Origin: JANXUF01 sp043747685
Lineage (GTDB): Bacteria > Actinomycetota > Acidimicrobiia > Acidimicrobiales > Ilumatobacteraceae
Direction: 5' to 3'
Length of the DNA stretch: 64,000 bases
Assembly (NCBI GenBank): GCA_043747685.1
Contig: JAYTOR010000023.1
Coordinates: 31,371 to 95,370 of the forward strand
In this document: piece by piece, positions 52,092 to 61,399 of the stretch
Layout of the letters: every line of letters starts with the position of its first letter
Numbering within the stretch: position 1 is the stretch's first letter
The notes under the pieces: model-generated
Told to the model about the DNA's origin: nothing
Database searches by the model: none
Seen by the model: only the letters and a program-made list of their open reading frames with translations
Made by a program: the position numbers and the translations under genes

Positions 52092-53107
52092 TACACGCAC
52101 TCCTATTTCCCTCGCCGATCTGATCGACGATTTCGCTGCCCTTCCCACCAACTATCTCAGTCACCAGCTCATCGACGGTTTCGATGATGAAATCGAGATC
52201 GGTGGCGTATGGGCGGTCGCCGGACTACGGGGGGATCCGTGTCCGGAGGCGGCTGTGCAACGCCGCAACCCCATCACCTGGCACCTCTTCCCGTTGATCG
52301 ATCGCCACCGCTGCGACATATGCCTCGCGACGAGGATGATCGATAGCAGTGAGACCGCTTCACCGAGTCGTTCGAGCGAAGGAAAGATCATCGTCGCCGC
52401 ATCTTCCTGCCCGAATGACGAGTCCGGCTGCATCACGCTGACCGGCGCAGCGAGCATGCGCAGACTCGCACCGTACGACGATGCCGCTTTGTGCACCGTG
52501 ACCAGCCCGGAATCGAGGCCGGGGTCTGCGGCCAGTTGCGGCGCCAAGCCGGTTGCGCGCTCGTCGAGCAACCGGTAAGGGCGCTTCTCCGACAGTATTC
52601 CCACGTGCACGAGCGCGCGACTGAGGTTTTCGACAGCCGAAGCGAGTGCTGCACCGTGGAAGTTTCCGCTGTTCACCAGCCTGCCGAAGACTGGCGAATC
52701 GGAATCCGAGAAGAACGGTGGATTGTCGCCGTTGCATCGCATGTCAGCGAGCGCCGTTACACGAACAGCCAGTATTCCTCCGAGAGCGACTGCGTGAACC
52801 TGTGGGGTCACCCTGAACGACACCGGGGCCAGGCGTTGCCGGCGCTGCACCCCGGAGCCGCTGAGGAGTGCCCGGAACGCTTCGCAGGCAGCGACAACGA
52901 ACGGGTCCGAGTTGAGCGATGTGGCATCGGCCGAGTCGGCATCGAGCGGGGCAGCTGCTGCTTCGACACTCGACATTGCAACCAGCCCTGCAAGTTCGAG
53001 CACGGCTCCGGCTCGTCTGGCATGATCCCACGCCAACGCTGGACCGACCGCTGTAACGCTGCTGAGCGACAATCCTTCCTTTCCGGAGATGGGATCACGC
53101 CGGCATC
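52092..53107 (-). pseudogene. decayed aromatic amino acid lyase (HAL/PAL/TAL family), 5' half missing
   Basis: The frame up to 53072 (TTG; upstream TAG at about 53108) starts near KEGLSLSSVTAVGPALAWDH, matching the internal KEGLALVNG region of the family. It goes on with PVSFRVTPQVHAVALG, NSGNFHGAALASAVENL, LDSGLVTVHKAASSYG and SSFGQEDAATMI. The part with the MIO-forming Ala-Ser-Gly triad should lie earlier, but the oxidoreductase gene ends at 53141. Near 52330 the homology shifts frame (EAYVAAVAIDQREE, LHSRLRTRIPP, SGDRPYATDLDFI), with a TAG at 52225-52227 in that second frame. It cannot encode an active enzyme; a deletion at the 5' side probably occurred. Confidence 0.75.
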
Positions 53108-53140
53108 GCTACGGTCACGTCGACGCAGACAGGCGGCCGT

Positions 53141-55489
53141 CTAGGTCCTTGTGTCGATGGCGGCGCGGATGTTCGCCGGTGACATCGGCTGCTTGATCGG
53201 CCCGTCGACGAGGTGGGCAATGGCGTCGGCAACGGCGTTGATCACCGCTGGCGGTGAGCCGATGGCGCCACCCTCGCCCATTCCCTTGAAACCGCCTGGG
53301 TTGGTGGTCGAGCGCGTTTCGATGTGGCCGTACTCGATGATCGGCACTTCCGTGGCAGTCGGCAGCAGGTAGTCGACGAACGTCGTGTTCATCGGGTTGC
53401 CGGACATGTCGTAGGCCATTTCCTCGTACAGCACGCCGCCGATTCCCTGCACGACTCCTCCGGCGATCTGCCCCTCGACGACGTCGGGGTTGATCATCAC
53501 GCCGCAGTCCTCGCTGACGATAAACCGCAGTACCTTCACGCCACCGGTCACGGCGTCGACTTCGACGACACACGCGTGGCAGGAGTTGGAGAAGGTAAAC
53601 GGCGCATTCGGCGTGTAGCGGGCGTGTGATTCGAGACCGAGGGACATGCCGGGCGGCAGTTCCTGCGGACGCAGGTAGGCGATGCGGGCGACCTCAGTGA
53701 CGCTGATCCCCTTGCTCGGCGTGCCGCGGACGGAAATGTTGCCAGCCTCGATCTCGAGGTCGTCGGTTGCTGCTTCCAACACGTGGGCGGCGATCTCCAG
53801 CATCTTCGTCCGTACGTCGCCGGACGCCTGGCTTGCAGCTCCGTTGAGGATGACGGCGCTGCGGCTGCCGCCGGTGCCGGGGCCGAACGGCGTTGCGGCC
53901 GTGTCGCCCTGGACGACGGTGACCCGTTCGAAGTCGACACCGAGGCGGTCGGCGACGACCTGGGCGACAGTGGTTTCGAGGCTCTGGCCATGACTGCCGC
54001 TGCTCATCACAGCGGTGACGTCACCGTTCACGCTGATGCTGACGATCGCCGCCTCGCTGGACATGTTGCCCATGGCGATGCCGGATGGTTCGACGTAGAG
54101 ACCGAGTCCGAGTCCGATGAACCGACCCTGGGCGCGCGCAGCCGCCTGCTCGGCGCGAAACGCTTCGTAGCCGACCATCGAAACGGCCTGCTCGAGCGAA
54201 CCGTCGATCGACACGGCGTCGTAGACCAAGCCGGCTGCAGTCGTGTATGGCAGTTCTGCGGAGGTGATCACGTTGATCCGCCTAAACTCGAGCGGATCGA
54301 TGCCGAGCCGGCGGGCTGCGATGTCCATCATCTGCTCGCGGGCAGCGGTCTCCATCATCCACGGGCCGCGGTACGAGCAGCGCCCGCAGGTGTTGGTGAA
54401 CACTGCCTTGGCCGAGAATCCGACCCGCTGGATCTTGTACGGGCCGGGGAACAGCAAGCCGACGAACCCGATCGAGCTGCTGCCGGCGGCGTTGAACGAG
54501 CCGACGTCCTCGATCAGGTCACACTTGACGCCGAGGATATGGAACGTGTCGTCGACCGCGAAGCTGACCGTCATACGGTCGTCGCGGGCATGCAGGCCTG
54601 ACATCAGGTTCTCGCGACGGTCCTCGATCCATTTGACCGGACGACCGAGGCGCTTGCCGGCGAGCACGACGGCGACCTCGTCGGGGATCATGAACATCTT
54701 CTGGCCGAACCCGCCACCGACGTCCTTCATGATCACGCGGATGCGGTTCTCGGGGATGCCGAGCGCCCGCCCGATATAGGCGCGGACACCGTGCGGGCCC
54801 TGCGTCGAGATGTGGACGGTCAGTTCCTGGTTGAACGGATCCCACTGGCTGACGATGCCACGGGTCTCCATCGGCACGCACAGGTAGCGGTTCTGATCGA
54901 TCGTCTCGGTGATGACATGCGCGGCGTTGGCGAAGATCTCGTCGAGCACCGGATCGGCAGCGGCTGGAATCGCACCGGCGATGTTGTCGGCTCGACCGGC
55001 GTGCACGACGGGGGCATCAGCGGCCAGCGCGGCGTCGGCGCCGATGACCGGGGTCGATGGTTCGATGTCGACGTCGATCAGCTCGCAGGCATCCTCGGCG
55101 ATGTAGCGCGAGGTGGCGATGACGACGGCGATCGGATCGCCAGCGAAGCGGACATCGGTGTCGGCGAGCACTCGGAACGGCGAGGCATCCCCGCCTGGCC
55201 CTTCGAAGTCGACCCAGTGCTCGCGGATCTCGGCGTTGAAGTCGGCACCGGTGAAGACGGCGACGACACCGTCGAGCTGGCGGGCTGCGGAGACGTCGAT
55301 CGAGTTGATGACACCGCGGGCGATGTCGCTGCGCAGGAATGCGGCATGCAGCATGCCGGGCACGACGACGTCGTCTGTGTAACGGCCGTGGCCGGTGACG
55401 AGTCGCAGGTCTTCACGGCGTTGGACCCGCTGGCCGACGAAACGTGCGCCACCGGTGTTGGCGGTCGGAGCGGCGGAGGTGTCGGTCAT
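53141..55489 (-). CDS. molybdenum hydroxylase large subunit (xanthine dehydrogenase/CoxL family)
   Basis: 782 residues from the ATG at 55489 (MTDTSAAPTANTG). The Mo-cofactor domain shows GGGFGQKMFMIPDEVAV, TNTCGRCSYRGPWMMETA, QGDTAATPFGPGTGGSRS, and the catalytic glutamate in KGMGEGGAIGSPPA. The active-site loop reads CSYRGPW, not the AYRCSFR loop of true aerobic CO dehydrogenase, so another substrate (an N-heterocycle, aldehyde or similar) is likelier. It ends the coupled P450-CoxM-CoxS-CoxL operon and overlaps the small subunit stop by TGATG. Confidence 0.93.
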   Translation of the reverse strand: MTDTSAAPTANTGGARFVGQRVQRREDLRLVTGHGRYTDDVVVPGMLHAAFLRSDIARGVINSIDVSAARQLDGVVAVFTGADFNAEIREHWVDFEGPGGDASPFRVLADTDVRFAGDPIAVVIATSRYIAEDACELIDVDIEPSTPVIGADAALAADAPVVHAGRADNIAGAIPAAADPVLDEIFANAAHVITETIDQNRYLCVPMETRGIVSQWDPFNQELTVHISTQGPHGVRAYIGRALGIPENRIRVIMKDVGGGFGQKMFMIPDEVAVVLAGKRLGRPVKWIEDRRENLMSGLHARDDRMTVSFAVDDTFHILGVKCDLIEDVGSFNAAGSSSIGFVGLLFPGPYKIQRVGFSAKAVFTNTCGRCSYRGPWMMETAAREQMMDIAARRLGIDPLEFRRINVITSAELPYTTAAGLVYDAVSIDGSLEQAVSMVGYEAFRAEQAAARAQGRFIGLGLGLYVEPSGIAMGNMSSEAAIVSISVNGDVTAVMSSGSHGQSLETTVAQVVADRLGVDFERVTVVQGDTAATPFGPGTGGSRSAVILNGAASQASGDVRTKMLEIAAHVLEAATDDLEIEAGNISVRGTPSKGISVTEVARIAYLRPQELPPGMSLGLESHARYTPNAPFTFSNSCHACVVEVDAVTGGVKVLRFIVSEDCGVMINPDVVEGQIAGGVVQGIGGVLYEEMAYDMSGNPMNTTFVDYLLPTATEVPIIEYGHIETRSTTNPGGFKGMGEGGAIGSPPAVINAVADAIAHLVDGPIKQPMSPANIRAAIDTRT

Positions 55490-55998
55490 CAGTGCGCCTT
55501 CCCATTCGCAGCGACAGATTGGCCTGCGGCGATCTTGACGGCCTTGATGATGCCCTGATAGCCGGTACAGCGGCACAGGTTGCCAGACAGGCCCTGGCGA
55601 ATTTCTTCGTCGCTCGGGTCCGGATTGTCGCGCAGCAAGGCGGTGATCGAGACGACGAACCCCGGGGTGCAGAAGCCGCATTGCAGACCGTGGGCTTCGT
55701 TCATTGCCTTCTGGACCACGCTCAGGGTGCCGTCCGGTGCCGACAGCCCCTCGATCGTGGTGATGTCGGCACCCTCGGCCTGTACGGCGAAGACGAGACA
55801 GGAACGGACCGCTTCTCCGTCCATGAAGATGGTGCATGCACCGCAGACGCCGTGCTCGCAGCCGAGGTGCGTGCCGGTGAGTTCACAGTCTTCGCGGAGG
55901 AAGTCGGCGAGCGTTTTGCGTGGCTCGGGCGTGCCGCGCCGCAGCACGCCGTTGACCGTCACCGAGACGGTCGGAATTCCGACGGTGGTATCAGCCAT
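55489..55998 (-). CDS. molybdenum hydroxylase [2Fe-2S] small subunit
   Basis: 169 residues from the ATG at 55998. An N-terminal plant-type [2Fe-2S] cluster motif (CEHGVCGACTIFMDG, with a fourth Cys in VRSCLVFA) and a second cluster in a four-helix bundle (QCGFCTPGFV ... NLCRCTGYQGI). Shuttles electrons from the Mo site to the FAD of the medium subunit. Start overlaps the end of coxM; 3' end overlaps the large subunit. Confidence 0.96.
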   Translation of the reverse strand: MADTTVGIPTVSVTVNGVLRRGTPEPRKTLADFLREDCELTGTHLGCEHGVCGACTIFMDGEAVRSCLVFAVQAEGADITTIEGLSAPDGTLSVVQKAMNEAHGLQCGFCTPGFVVSITALLRDNPDPSDEEIRQGLSGNLCRCTGYQGIIKAVKIAAGQSVAANGKAH

Positions 55999-56866
55999 GG
56001 TGCGCCTCCGTGAGTGCGTTGGTCCACGCTGTCGCCACGGTCGAGGCGGCAACGCTCATCCGGTACGTCGCCGGCATGTTGGCATCGTCCGAGGGTGATT
56101 CGACGTCGGCGATCGCCAACCTGCCGACTTCTTCTGGCGAGATCTCGCCGACGGTCGAACCGAGGAGGTGCGATTCTGTGGACAGCGCGCGCTCCGGCTG
56201 ACCGCTGACGCCGAACATGGCGATCGAGCAACGGGAGATGACGTTGCCGGAATCCAGTTCGACGGCGGCGACGGCCCCGGCGATGGCGAAGTCACCGTGG
56301 CGTCTGGCGAACTCGGCAACTCCGAATCCGACGCGTCCGCTCCAGACCGGGAAATGTATGGCTTTCAGCAGTTCGTCCGATTCCATACTCGTCGACCAGA
56401 TGCCGACGAAGTAGTCGGCTGCATCGATCATGCGCGTGCCCCTGACCGACAGGCATTCCATCTGCGCACCGAGCGCCAGGGCGACGGCCGGATATTCGGC
56501 TGCCGGGTCGGCATGGGCGATCGATCCGCCGATGGTGCCACGGTTGCGGATCTGGAAATGACCGATCAGCGGGGTCACCTTGGTCAGCAACGGAACCGAA
56601 GCGACGACGATGTCGCTGCGCTCGACGAGCACATCGGGCGTTGCCGCCTGGACGATCAGGGTGCCGTCGTTGCGATCGATACCTCGGAGATCGGCGACCC
56701 TGCTGATGTCGACGAGATGATCGAACCGTACGAGCCGCATCGCCAGCATCGGGGCGAGGCTCTGCCCGCCGGAAATCAGTTTGGCGTCGTCGCCGAGGTC
56801 GCCGAGCAGTTGCGCGGCGTCAGCTGCCGAGTTGGCGGCGTGGTAGTGGAACGGGGCTGGCTTCAT
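55991..56866 (-). CDS. molybdenum hydroxylase FAD-binding medium subunit
   Basis: 291 residues from the ATG at 56866. FAD-binding PCMH-type N-terminus: KLISGGQSLAPMLAMRL and IRNRGTIGGSIAHADPAAEYP, followed by the CO dehydrogenase flavoprotein C-terminal domain. Coupled to P450 upstream by ATGA and overlaps coxS downstream by eight bases. Completes an alpha/beta/gamma set in the common M-S-L order. Confidence 0.95.
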   Translation of the reverse strand: MKPAPFHYHAANSAADAAQLLGDLGDDAKLISGGQSLAPMLAMRLVRFDHLVDISRVADLRGIDRNDGTLIVQAATPDVLVERSDIVVASVPLLTKVTPLIGHFQIRNRGTIGGSIAHADPAAEYPAVALALGAQMECLSVRGTRMIDAADYFVGIWSTSMESDELLKAIHFPVWSGRVGFGVAEFARRHGDFAIAGAVAAVELDSGNVISRCSIAMFGVSGQPERALSTESHLLGSTVGEISPEEVGRLAIADVESPSDDANMPATYRMSVAASTVATAWTNALTEAHHG

Positions 56867-58050
56867 ACGTCCCAGGCAAGCGGCAGACTCATCAGCGAGA
56901 TCTGCCCGCCGTGAGCCATGAGCGGCTCGTCTGTGGCGATGTGGAAGTCGGGGATCGCCTTCAGCCACTCCTCGACAGCGATGACCAATTCAGCGCGCGC
57001 AAGGTGCGAGCCGACGCAGCGGTGCTCGCTGGCGCCGAAGGTGATGTGACGGTTCGGCTTGCGGTCGATGATCACCTTGTCGGCATCGACGAACTCATGG
57101 GGATCACGGGCAGCAGCCGGGATGTTGAGCATCACCATGTCGCCCTTCTTCATCGGGCAGCCGTGGAAATCGACGTCCTGGGTCACCTTGCGAGCCATCG
57201 GCACGATCGCGTAGGCGCGCAGGAACTCCTCGACGGCGGTCGGGATCATCGAGGGGTCATCGAGCAGACGTTGGCGGTCCTCTGGGAACTTGGCGAGGTG
57301 GTAGATGCACCAGCTCAGCATGCTCTTCAGCGTGTCGAGACTGCCGAGGGTGAGCGTGACGAGCGTGTCGACCATGTCCTGGTCGGTGAACGGCCCCCCA
57401 TCGATCGTCGACTGCGCGAGGTAGGTCACGAAATCGGTGTCCGGATCGAGCGGGCTTGCCTGGCGATCGGCGAGTTCCTTGGTCCAGAACGCAGCAATGT
57501 CGCCCCACGCCCCCATCATCCGTTCGACGTCTTCCGGCCGCCCGCTCGTCGCACCGGACATCCGCCTGACACAGGAGACGAAGAAGTCGGCGAGTTCCAG
57601 CGGCTGACCCATCGACGTCAGGAAGACGCGTACCGGGAAGCGGTCGCCGAACGTCGTGGTGAAGTCGGTCTCCCCGTCGGCGACGATCTCGGCAACGGTC
57701 AATCGTGCCGATTCGCGCAACGCCGGGCTGAACTTGGCGACATTCGGCGGGCTGAACCAGCGATTCAGCGGGAAGCGGTACTTCATGTGCTGCGGCGGAT
57801 CGACGAACGACGGCAGGAAGCGGTACGCGGGGTCCGGGTCCGTTGCCACGATCGAATGATTGGAGAAGACCTCCGGGTTCTGTGAGGCCTCGCGGACGTG
57901 TGCCGCCCGATTGAGCACCCAGTACCCCTGTGCGTATGTATTCCAGTAGATCTCGTGCTCTTCGCGTAAGCGGTCGATCTCCAGGTAGTGGCTACCTGCC
58001 GGCGCGACCTTCAAGCTGAGATCGACCTCGATGGTCCCGTAATCCCCCAT
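56863..58050 (-). CDS. cytochrome P450
   Basis: 395 residues from the ATG at 58050, with AAGGAG eight bases upstream. Heme-binding loop FGASEHRCVGSHLAR (Cys ligand), ExxR in EEFLRAYA, I-helix LTLGSLDTLKS with the acid-Thr pair. Actinobacterial soluble class, expected to need a ferredoxin and reductase not found nearby. It is the first gene of the operon with the molybdenum hydroxylase, suggesting two oxidations of the same compound; steroid, aromatic or terpene-like substrates are possible. Confidence 0.93.
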   Translation of the reverse strand: MGDYGTIEVDLSLKVAPAGSHYLEIDRLREEHEIYWNTYAQGYWVLNRAAHVREASQNPEVFSNHSIVATDPDPAYRFLPSFVDPPQHMKYRFPLNRWFSPPNVAKFSPALRESARLTVAEIVADGETDFTTTFGDRFPVRVFLTSMGQPLELADFFVSCVRRMSGATSGRPEDVERMMGAWGDIAAFWTKELADRQASPLDPDTDFVTYLAQSTIDGGPFTDQDMVDTLVTLTLGSLDTLKSMLSWCIYHLAKFPEDRQRLLDDPSMIPTAVEEFLRAYAIVPMARKVTQDVDFHGCPMKKGDMVMLNIPAAARDPHEFVDADKVIIDRKPNRHITFGASEHRCVGSHLARAELVIAVEEWLKAIPDFHIATDEPLMAHGGQISLMSLPLAWDV

Positions 58051-58197
58051 TGCACAACTCCTTGTTCCATAAGACGATGATTTCGGCTTCAGTGACTTCG
58101 ACTTCGTTGAACGCCTGGGTTCCACACCCTTTTGTCGAGCACGCCGAAACGGTGTGCCCGACATTGCCGCCTGCTCGTGGACGGTCAGGCCGTCCGC

Positions 58198-59373
58198 TCA
58201 ATCGAGGTGGTACAGCTTTGCGGCATTGTCGTGGAGGATCTTACGCAGGTGGACCTCCGGCAGATGCCCGAGGTCTGTGGCGATGTACTGGCGGGGTTCG
58301 ACCGCCGACGATGCCGGCCCGGGAGCCATGCTCGTCGGGTGCGGGAAGTCGCTCTCGTACAACAACCAGTCCGAACCGAACTGGGCGATCGTCTGCTCGA
58401 TCCCCTTCTCGAACCAGAAGCAGCCGAACATCTGCCGTTGGAAATACTCGCTCGGCAGCAGGTCGTACTCGGGGTGTTCCTGGGGAACGCCGCAGTTCTT
58501 CCACTGCCAGTCGAGGTGCTCGAGGGCGAAGGGAATCCAGCCGCAGCCGCTCTCGACAGAAACGAACTTCAGATCCGGGAAACGGTGGCAGACGCCGCCG
58601 GTGATGAGGTTGGCGATGACTCTGACGTTGGCCATGCCGAACTGCACTCCGAAGCCGGCGTAGTTCGTGTGCACGCCGGCCGGCGGGTAGGCGGTGTCGA
58701 AGATCGACATGTCGCCGGAGCCGATGTGGAAGTTGACCGACAGACCGTTCTCCTGGCAAACGGCCCACAGCCGGTCCCAGTACGGGTCGGCGATGTGCGG
58801 CAGTCCCCAGTGGGTCGGCTCGCCGGTCATGATGACGCCCTTGTGGCCTGCCGCGGCACATCGCAGCACCTCGTTCTCGGTCAGTGCCGGATCCCAGAAC
58901 GGCAGGGCGGTGATCGGCACGAATCGCTTGAAGTCGATCGACGAGAAGTCGGTGAGGAAGTCGTTGTACCCTCTGACACAGGCAAGCATCAACTCGGGGT
59001 CGCCGAGGGCCAGCACCTTTCCGGCGCCGAAACCGGCAACGTTCGGATAAAGCACCTGGGCCCAGATCCCGTACTGGTCCATACGGGCGAGCCGCTGCGT
59101 CGGATCCCAGGTGGCTTCATCGACGACGGACAGGCTCGGTGGATGCTGCGGCGGGTATTGGTGCCAACCAGCCTGCGCTGCGCCAGCAGCCGCGCCGACG
59201 CGATCGGTGCCGAAGTACCAGGCGTCTTCCTGCAACTTCTCGTCGAAGCGTACGTGCGGCACCTTGTCGCCCCATTTGCCGACATCGAGGCGCGACGTCC
59301 ACAGGTCGTACGGTTCGATGACGTGAGTATCGGTGTCGATGACGCGGTATGCATCGACGTCTGAAGCGAGCAT
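58198..59373 (-). CDS. amidohydrolase family protein (ACMSD-like)
   Basis: 391 residues from the ATG at 59373 (MLASDVDAYRVID), preceded by GGGGG eight bases upstream; the frame opens five codons earlier with a TTG. Metal-dependent TIM-barrel hydrolase/decarboxylase: DTDTHVIEP at the start, the His in SVNFHIGSGD, and SDWLLYESDFPHP near the end carry the metal ligands. Family members hydrolyse or decarboxylate aromatic and cyclic acids. Located 147 bases upstream of the P450, same strand; likely the same catabolic pathway. Confidence 0.87.
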   Translation of the reverse strand: MLASDVDAYRVIDTDTHVIEPYDLWTSRLDVGKWGDKVPHVRFDEKLQEDAWYFGTDRVGAAAGAAQAGWHQYPPQHPPSLSVVDEATWDPTQRLARMDQYGIWAQVLYPNVAGFGAGKVLALGDPELMLACVRGYNDFLTDFSSIDFKRFVPITALPFWDPALTENEVLRCAAAGHKGVIMTGEPTHWGLPHIADPYWDRLWAVCQENGLSVNFHIGSGDMSIFDTAYPPAGVHTNYAGFGVQFGMANVRVIANLITGGVCHRFPDLKFVSVESGCGWIPFALEHLDWQWKNCGVPQEHPEYDLLPSEYFQRQMFGCFWFEKGIEQTIAQFGSDWLLYESDFPHPTSMAPGPASSAVEPRQYIATDLGHLPEVHLRKILHDNAAKLYHLD

Positions 59374-59500
59374 GTAAAAGACCCCCAATGGTCACGTTGT
59401 TCCTGCGGCTATCAGATCACCTCGAACCTGGTGCTGTCAAGTAGTTCATCATGATCAATTCACAACTCCGGCTATTTACCCTGATGAATAGACCCGTGCA

Positions 59501-61399
59501 TCACGTCTCGGCGACGGCACCACTGAATTGGGCGTTGTACAGGTTGTAATACGCTCCATGGGCGGCGAGCAGCTGACTGTGGTTGCCCTGTTCGACGATG
59601 TCGCCCTCGTCCATCACGAGGATGATGTCGGCGTCGCGGATGGTCGACAGCCGGTGAGCGACGACGAAGCTCGTGCGCGACGATCGCAGTGCGGCCATCG
59701 CCTGTTGGATCATCACTTCGGTACGCGTGTCGACCGAACTGGTGGCTTCGTCGAGGATAAGGATCGTCGGGTTTGCAAGAAACGCTCTGGCGATCGTCAG
59801 CAACTGCTTCTCGCCGGCGCTGACGTTGCCGCCCTCGTCGTCGATGATCGTGTCGTAGCCGTCCGGTAGCGAGTGGACGAAGCGGTCGACGAACGTCGCC
59901 CTGGCTGCTGCCATGATCTGCTCGTCGCTCGCTTCGAGGTTGCCATAGGCGATGTTCTCGCGGATCGTGCCGTTGAACAGCCAGGTGTCCTGCAGCACCA
60001 TGCCCATGTTCGAGCGCAGCTCACGTCGGGTCATGTTGGCGATGTCGTGGCCGTCGAGGCGGATCGCTCCGCCATCGAGTTCGTAGAACCGCATGATGAG
60101 GTTGACCAAGGTGGTCTTGCCGGCACCGGTCGGCCCGACGATGGCGACGGTCTGGCCGGGCTCGGCGGTGAGCGAGAGGTCGGTGATCAGCGGGTTCGTC
60201 GGATCGTAGGAGAAGCGGACGTGGTCGAATTCGACACGACCTCGCGGCTGCAGATCGTGGACCGGCAACTCGTCGTCGGCTGATTCCTCCGGCGCGTCGA
60301 GCAGTTCGAAGACACGCTCTGCCGAGGCGATACCGGACTGCAGGGTATTGAACATCGAAGCCACCTGCGTGAGCGGCTGGGTGAACTGGCGCGAGTACTG
60401 GATGAATGCCTGTACATCGCCGATGCTCAGCTGCCCCGACGACACGCGCAGTCCGCCGATCACGGCGATCGCCACGAAGTTGAGGTTGCCGAGGAACATC
60501 ATCGCCGGCTGGATGATCCCGGAGATGAACTGCGCTCCGAAACTCGCCTGGTACAACTCTTCGTTCTTCTGGCGGAACCGTTCCTCGGTCTCTTTCTGAC
60601 GGCCGAACGCCTTGACGATGGCGTGGCCGGTGAAGGCCTCTTCGACCTGAGCGTTCAACGTGCCGGTGTGGCGCCACTGGGCAATGAATCGCGGCTTCGA
60701 GCGAGCTGCGAGGGCACGGATGGTATAGAGCGACAGAGGCACCGTGACGATCGCGACGATCGCCAGGATCGGCGAGATGATCACCATCATGATCAGTACA
60801 CCGATGATCGTCAGGAGCGAGGTGAGCAACTGGCTGAGCGTCTGCTGCAGGCTCTGCTGGATGTTGTCGATGTCGTTCGTGACACGGCTCAGCAGGTCAC
60901 CGCGCGGCTGACCGTCGATGTACTTCAGCGGCAACCGGTTGAGCTTGGATTCGACCTCGGCGCGCAGGCGGTACATCGTCCGCTGCACGACCCCGGCGAG
61001 GGTGTAGCTCTGTGTGTACGACAGCACCGAGGAAAAGACGTAGACGGCGAGGATGCCGAGCAGCACGTTGTGCAGATCGGTGAAGTTGATTCCGCCACCC
61101 TTCGACTTGTCGCGTAGCCCGCTGATGATGATGTCGGTTGCGTGGCCGAGGAGCTTTGGTCCGAGTACGGCAAGCGTGACGCTGACGAGCGCCAGCAGCA
61201 TGACGAGGTACAGCTTGATGCGCTCCGGTGCCATTTTGCCGATCAGTCGCTGTGTCGCCGCCTTGAAATCCTTCGACTTCTCAGCCGGCATCCCTGCCCC
61301 ACCGAAGCGGGGACCGCCGCGCTCATTGATCGGTTGCTTGACGTCATGCGCGTCGCCTGTCGAGCCGTCAGAAGTATCGGATGGTTTCCCGGTGCTCAT
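59501..61399 (-). CDS. ABC exporter half-transporter, canonical-Glu partner
   Basis: 632 residues from the ATG at 61399; six-helix TMD then NBD. Walker A VGPTGAGKTTLVNL, signature GGNVSAGEKQLLTIARA (nonstandard VSAGE instead of LSGGQ), Walker B TILILDEATSSVD with the catalytic Glu, switch His in FVVAHRLSTI. The first about 55 residues are a Gly/Asp-rich soluble extension. ATGA overlap with the preceding half-transporter: the two form a heterodimer of the TM287/288 or BmrCD kind, under TetR control. Confidence 0.93.
   Translation of the reverse strand: MSTGKPSDTSDGSTGDAHDVKQPINERGGPRFGGAGMPAEKSKDFKAATQRLIGKMAPERIKLYLVMLLALVSVTLAVLGPKLLGHATDIIISGLRDKSKGGGINFTDLHNVLLGILAVYVFSSVLSYTQSYTLAGVVQRTMYRLRAEVESKLNRLPLKYIDGQPRGDLLSRVTNDIDNIQQSLQQTLSQLLTSLLTIIGVLIMMVIISPILAIVAIVTVPLSLYTIRALAARSKPRFIAQWRHTGTLNAQVEEAFTGHAIVKAFGRQKETEERFRQKNEELYQASFGAQFISGIIQPAMMFLGNLNFVAIAVIGGLRVSSGQLSIGDVQAFIQYSRQFTQPLTQVASMFNTLQSGIASAERVFELLDAPEESADDELPVHDLQPRGRVEFDHVRFSYDPTNPLITDLSLTAEPGQTVAIVGPTGAGKTTLVNLIMRFYELDGGAIRLDGHDIANMTRRELRSNMGMVLQDTWLFNGTIRENIAYGNLEASDEQIMAAARATFVDRFVHSLPDGYDTIIDDEGGNVSAGEKQLLTIARAFLANPTILILDEATSSVDTRTEVMIQQAMAALRSSRTSFVVAHRLSTIRDADIILVMDEGDIVEQGNHSQLLAAHGAYYNLYNAQFSGAVAET

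Noticed and set aside
53141..56866. Aerobic CO dehydrogenase (coxMSL)
   Set aside because: The large subunit lacks the AYRCSFR active-site loop of true CO dehydrogenase (it reads CSYRGPW), so only the wider molybdenum hydroxylase family is supported.
58179..58196. Hairpin GGACGG/CCGTCC after the amidohydrolase as terminator
   Set aside because: Only six pairs and no T run, and the genes on both sides read in the same direction and may be cotranscribed.
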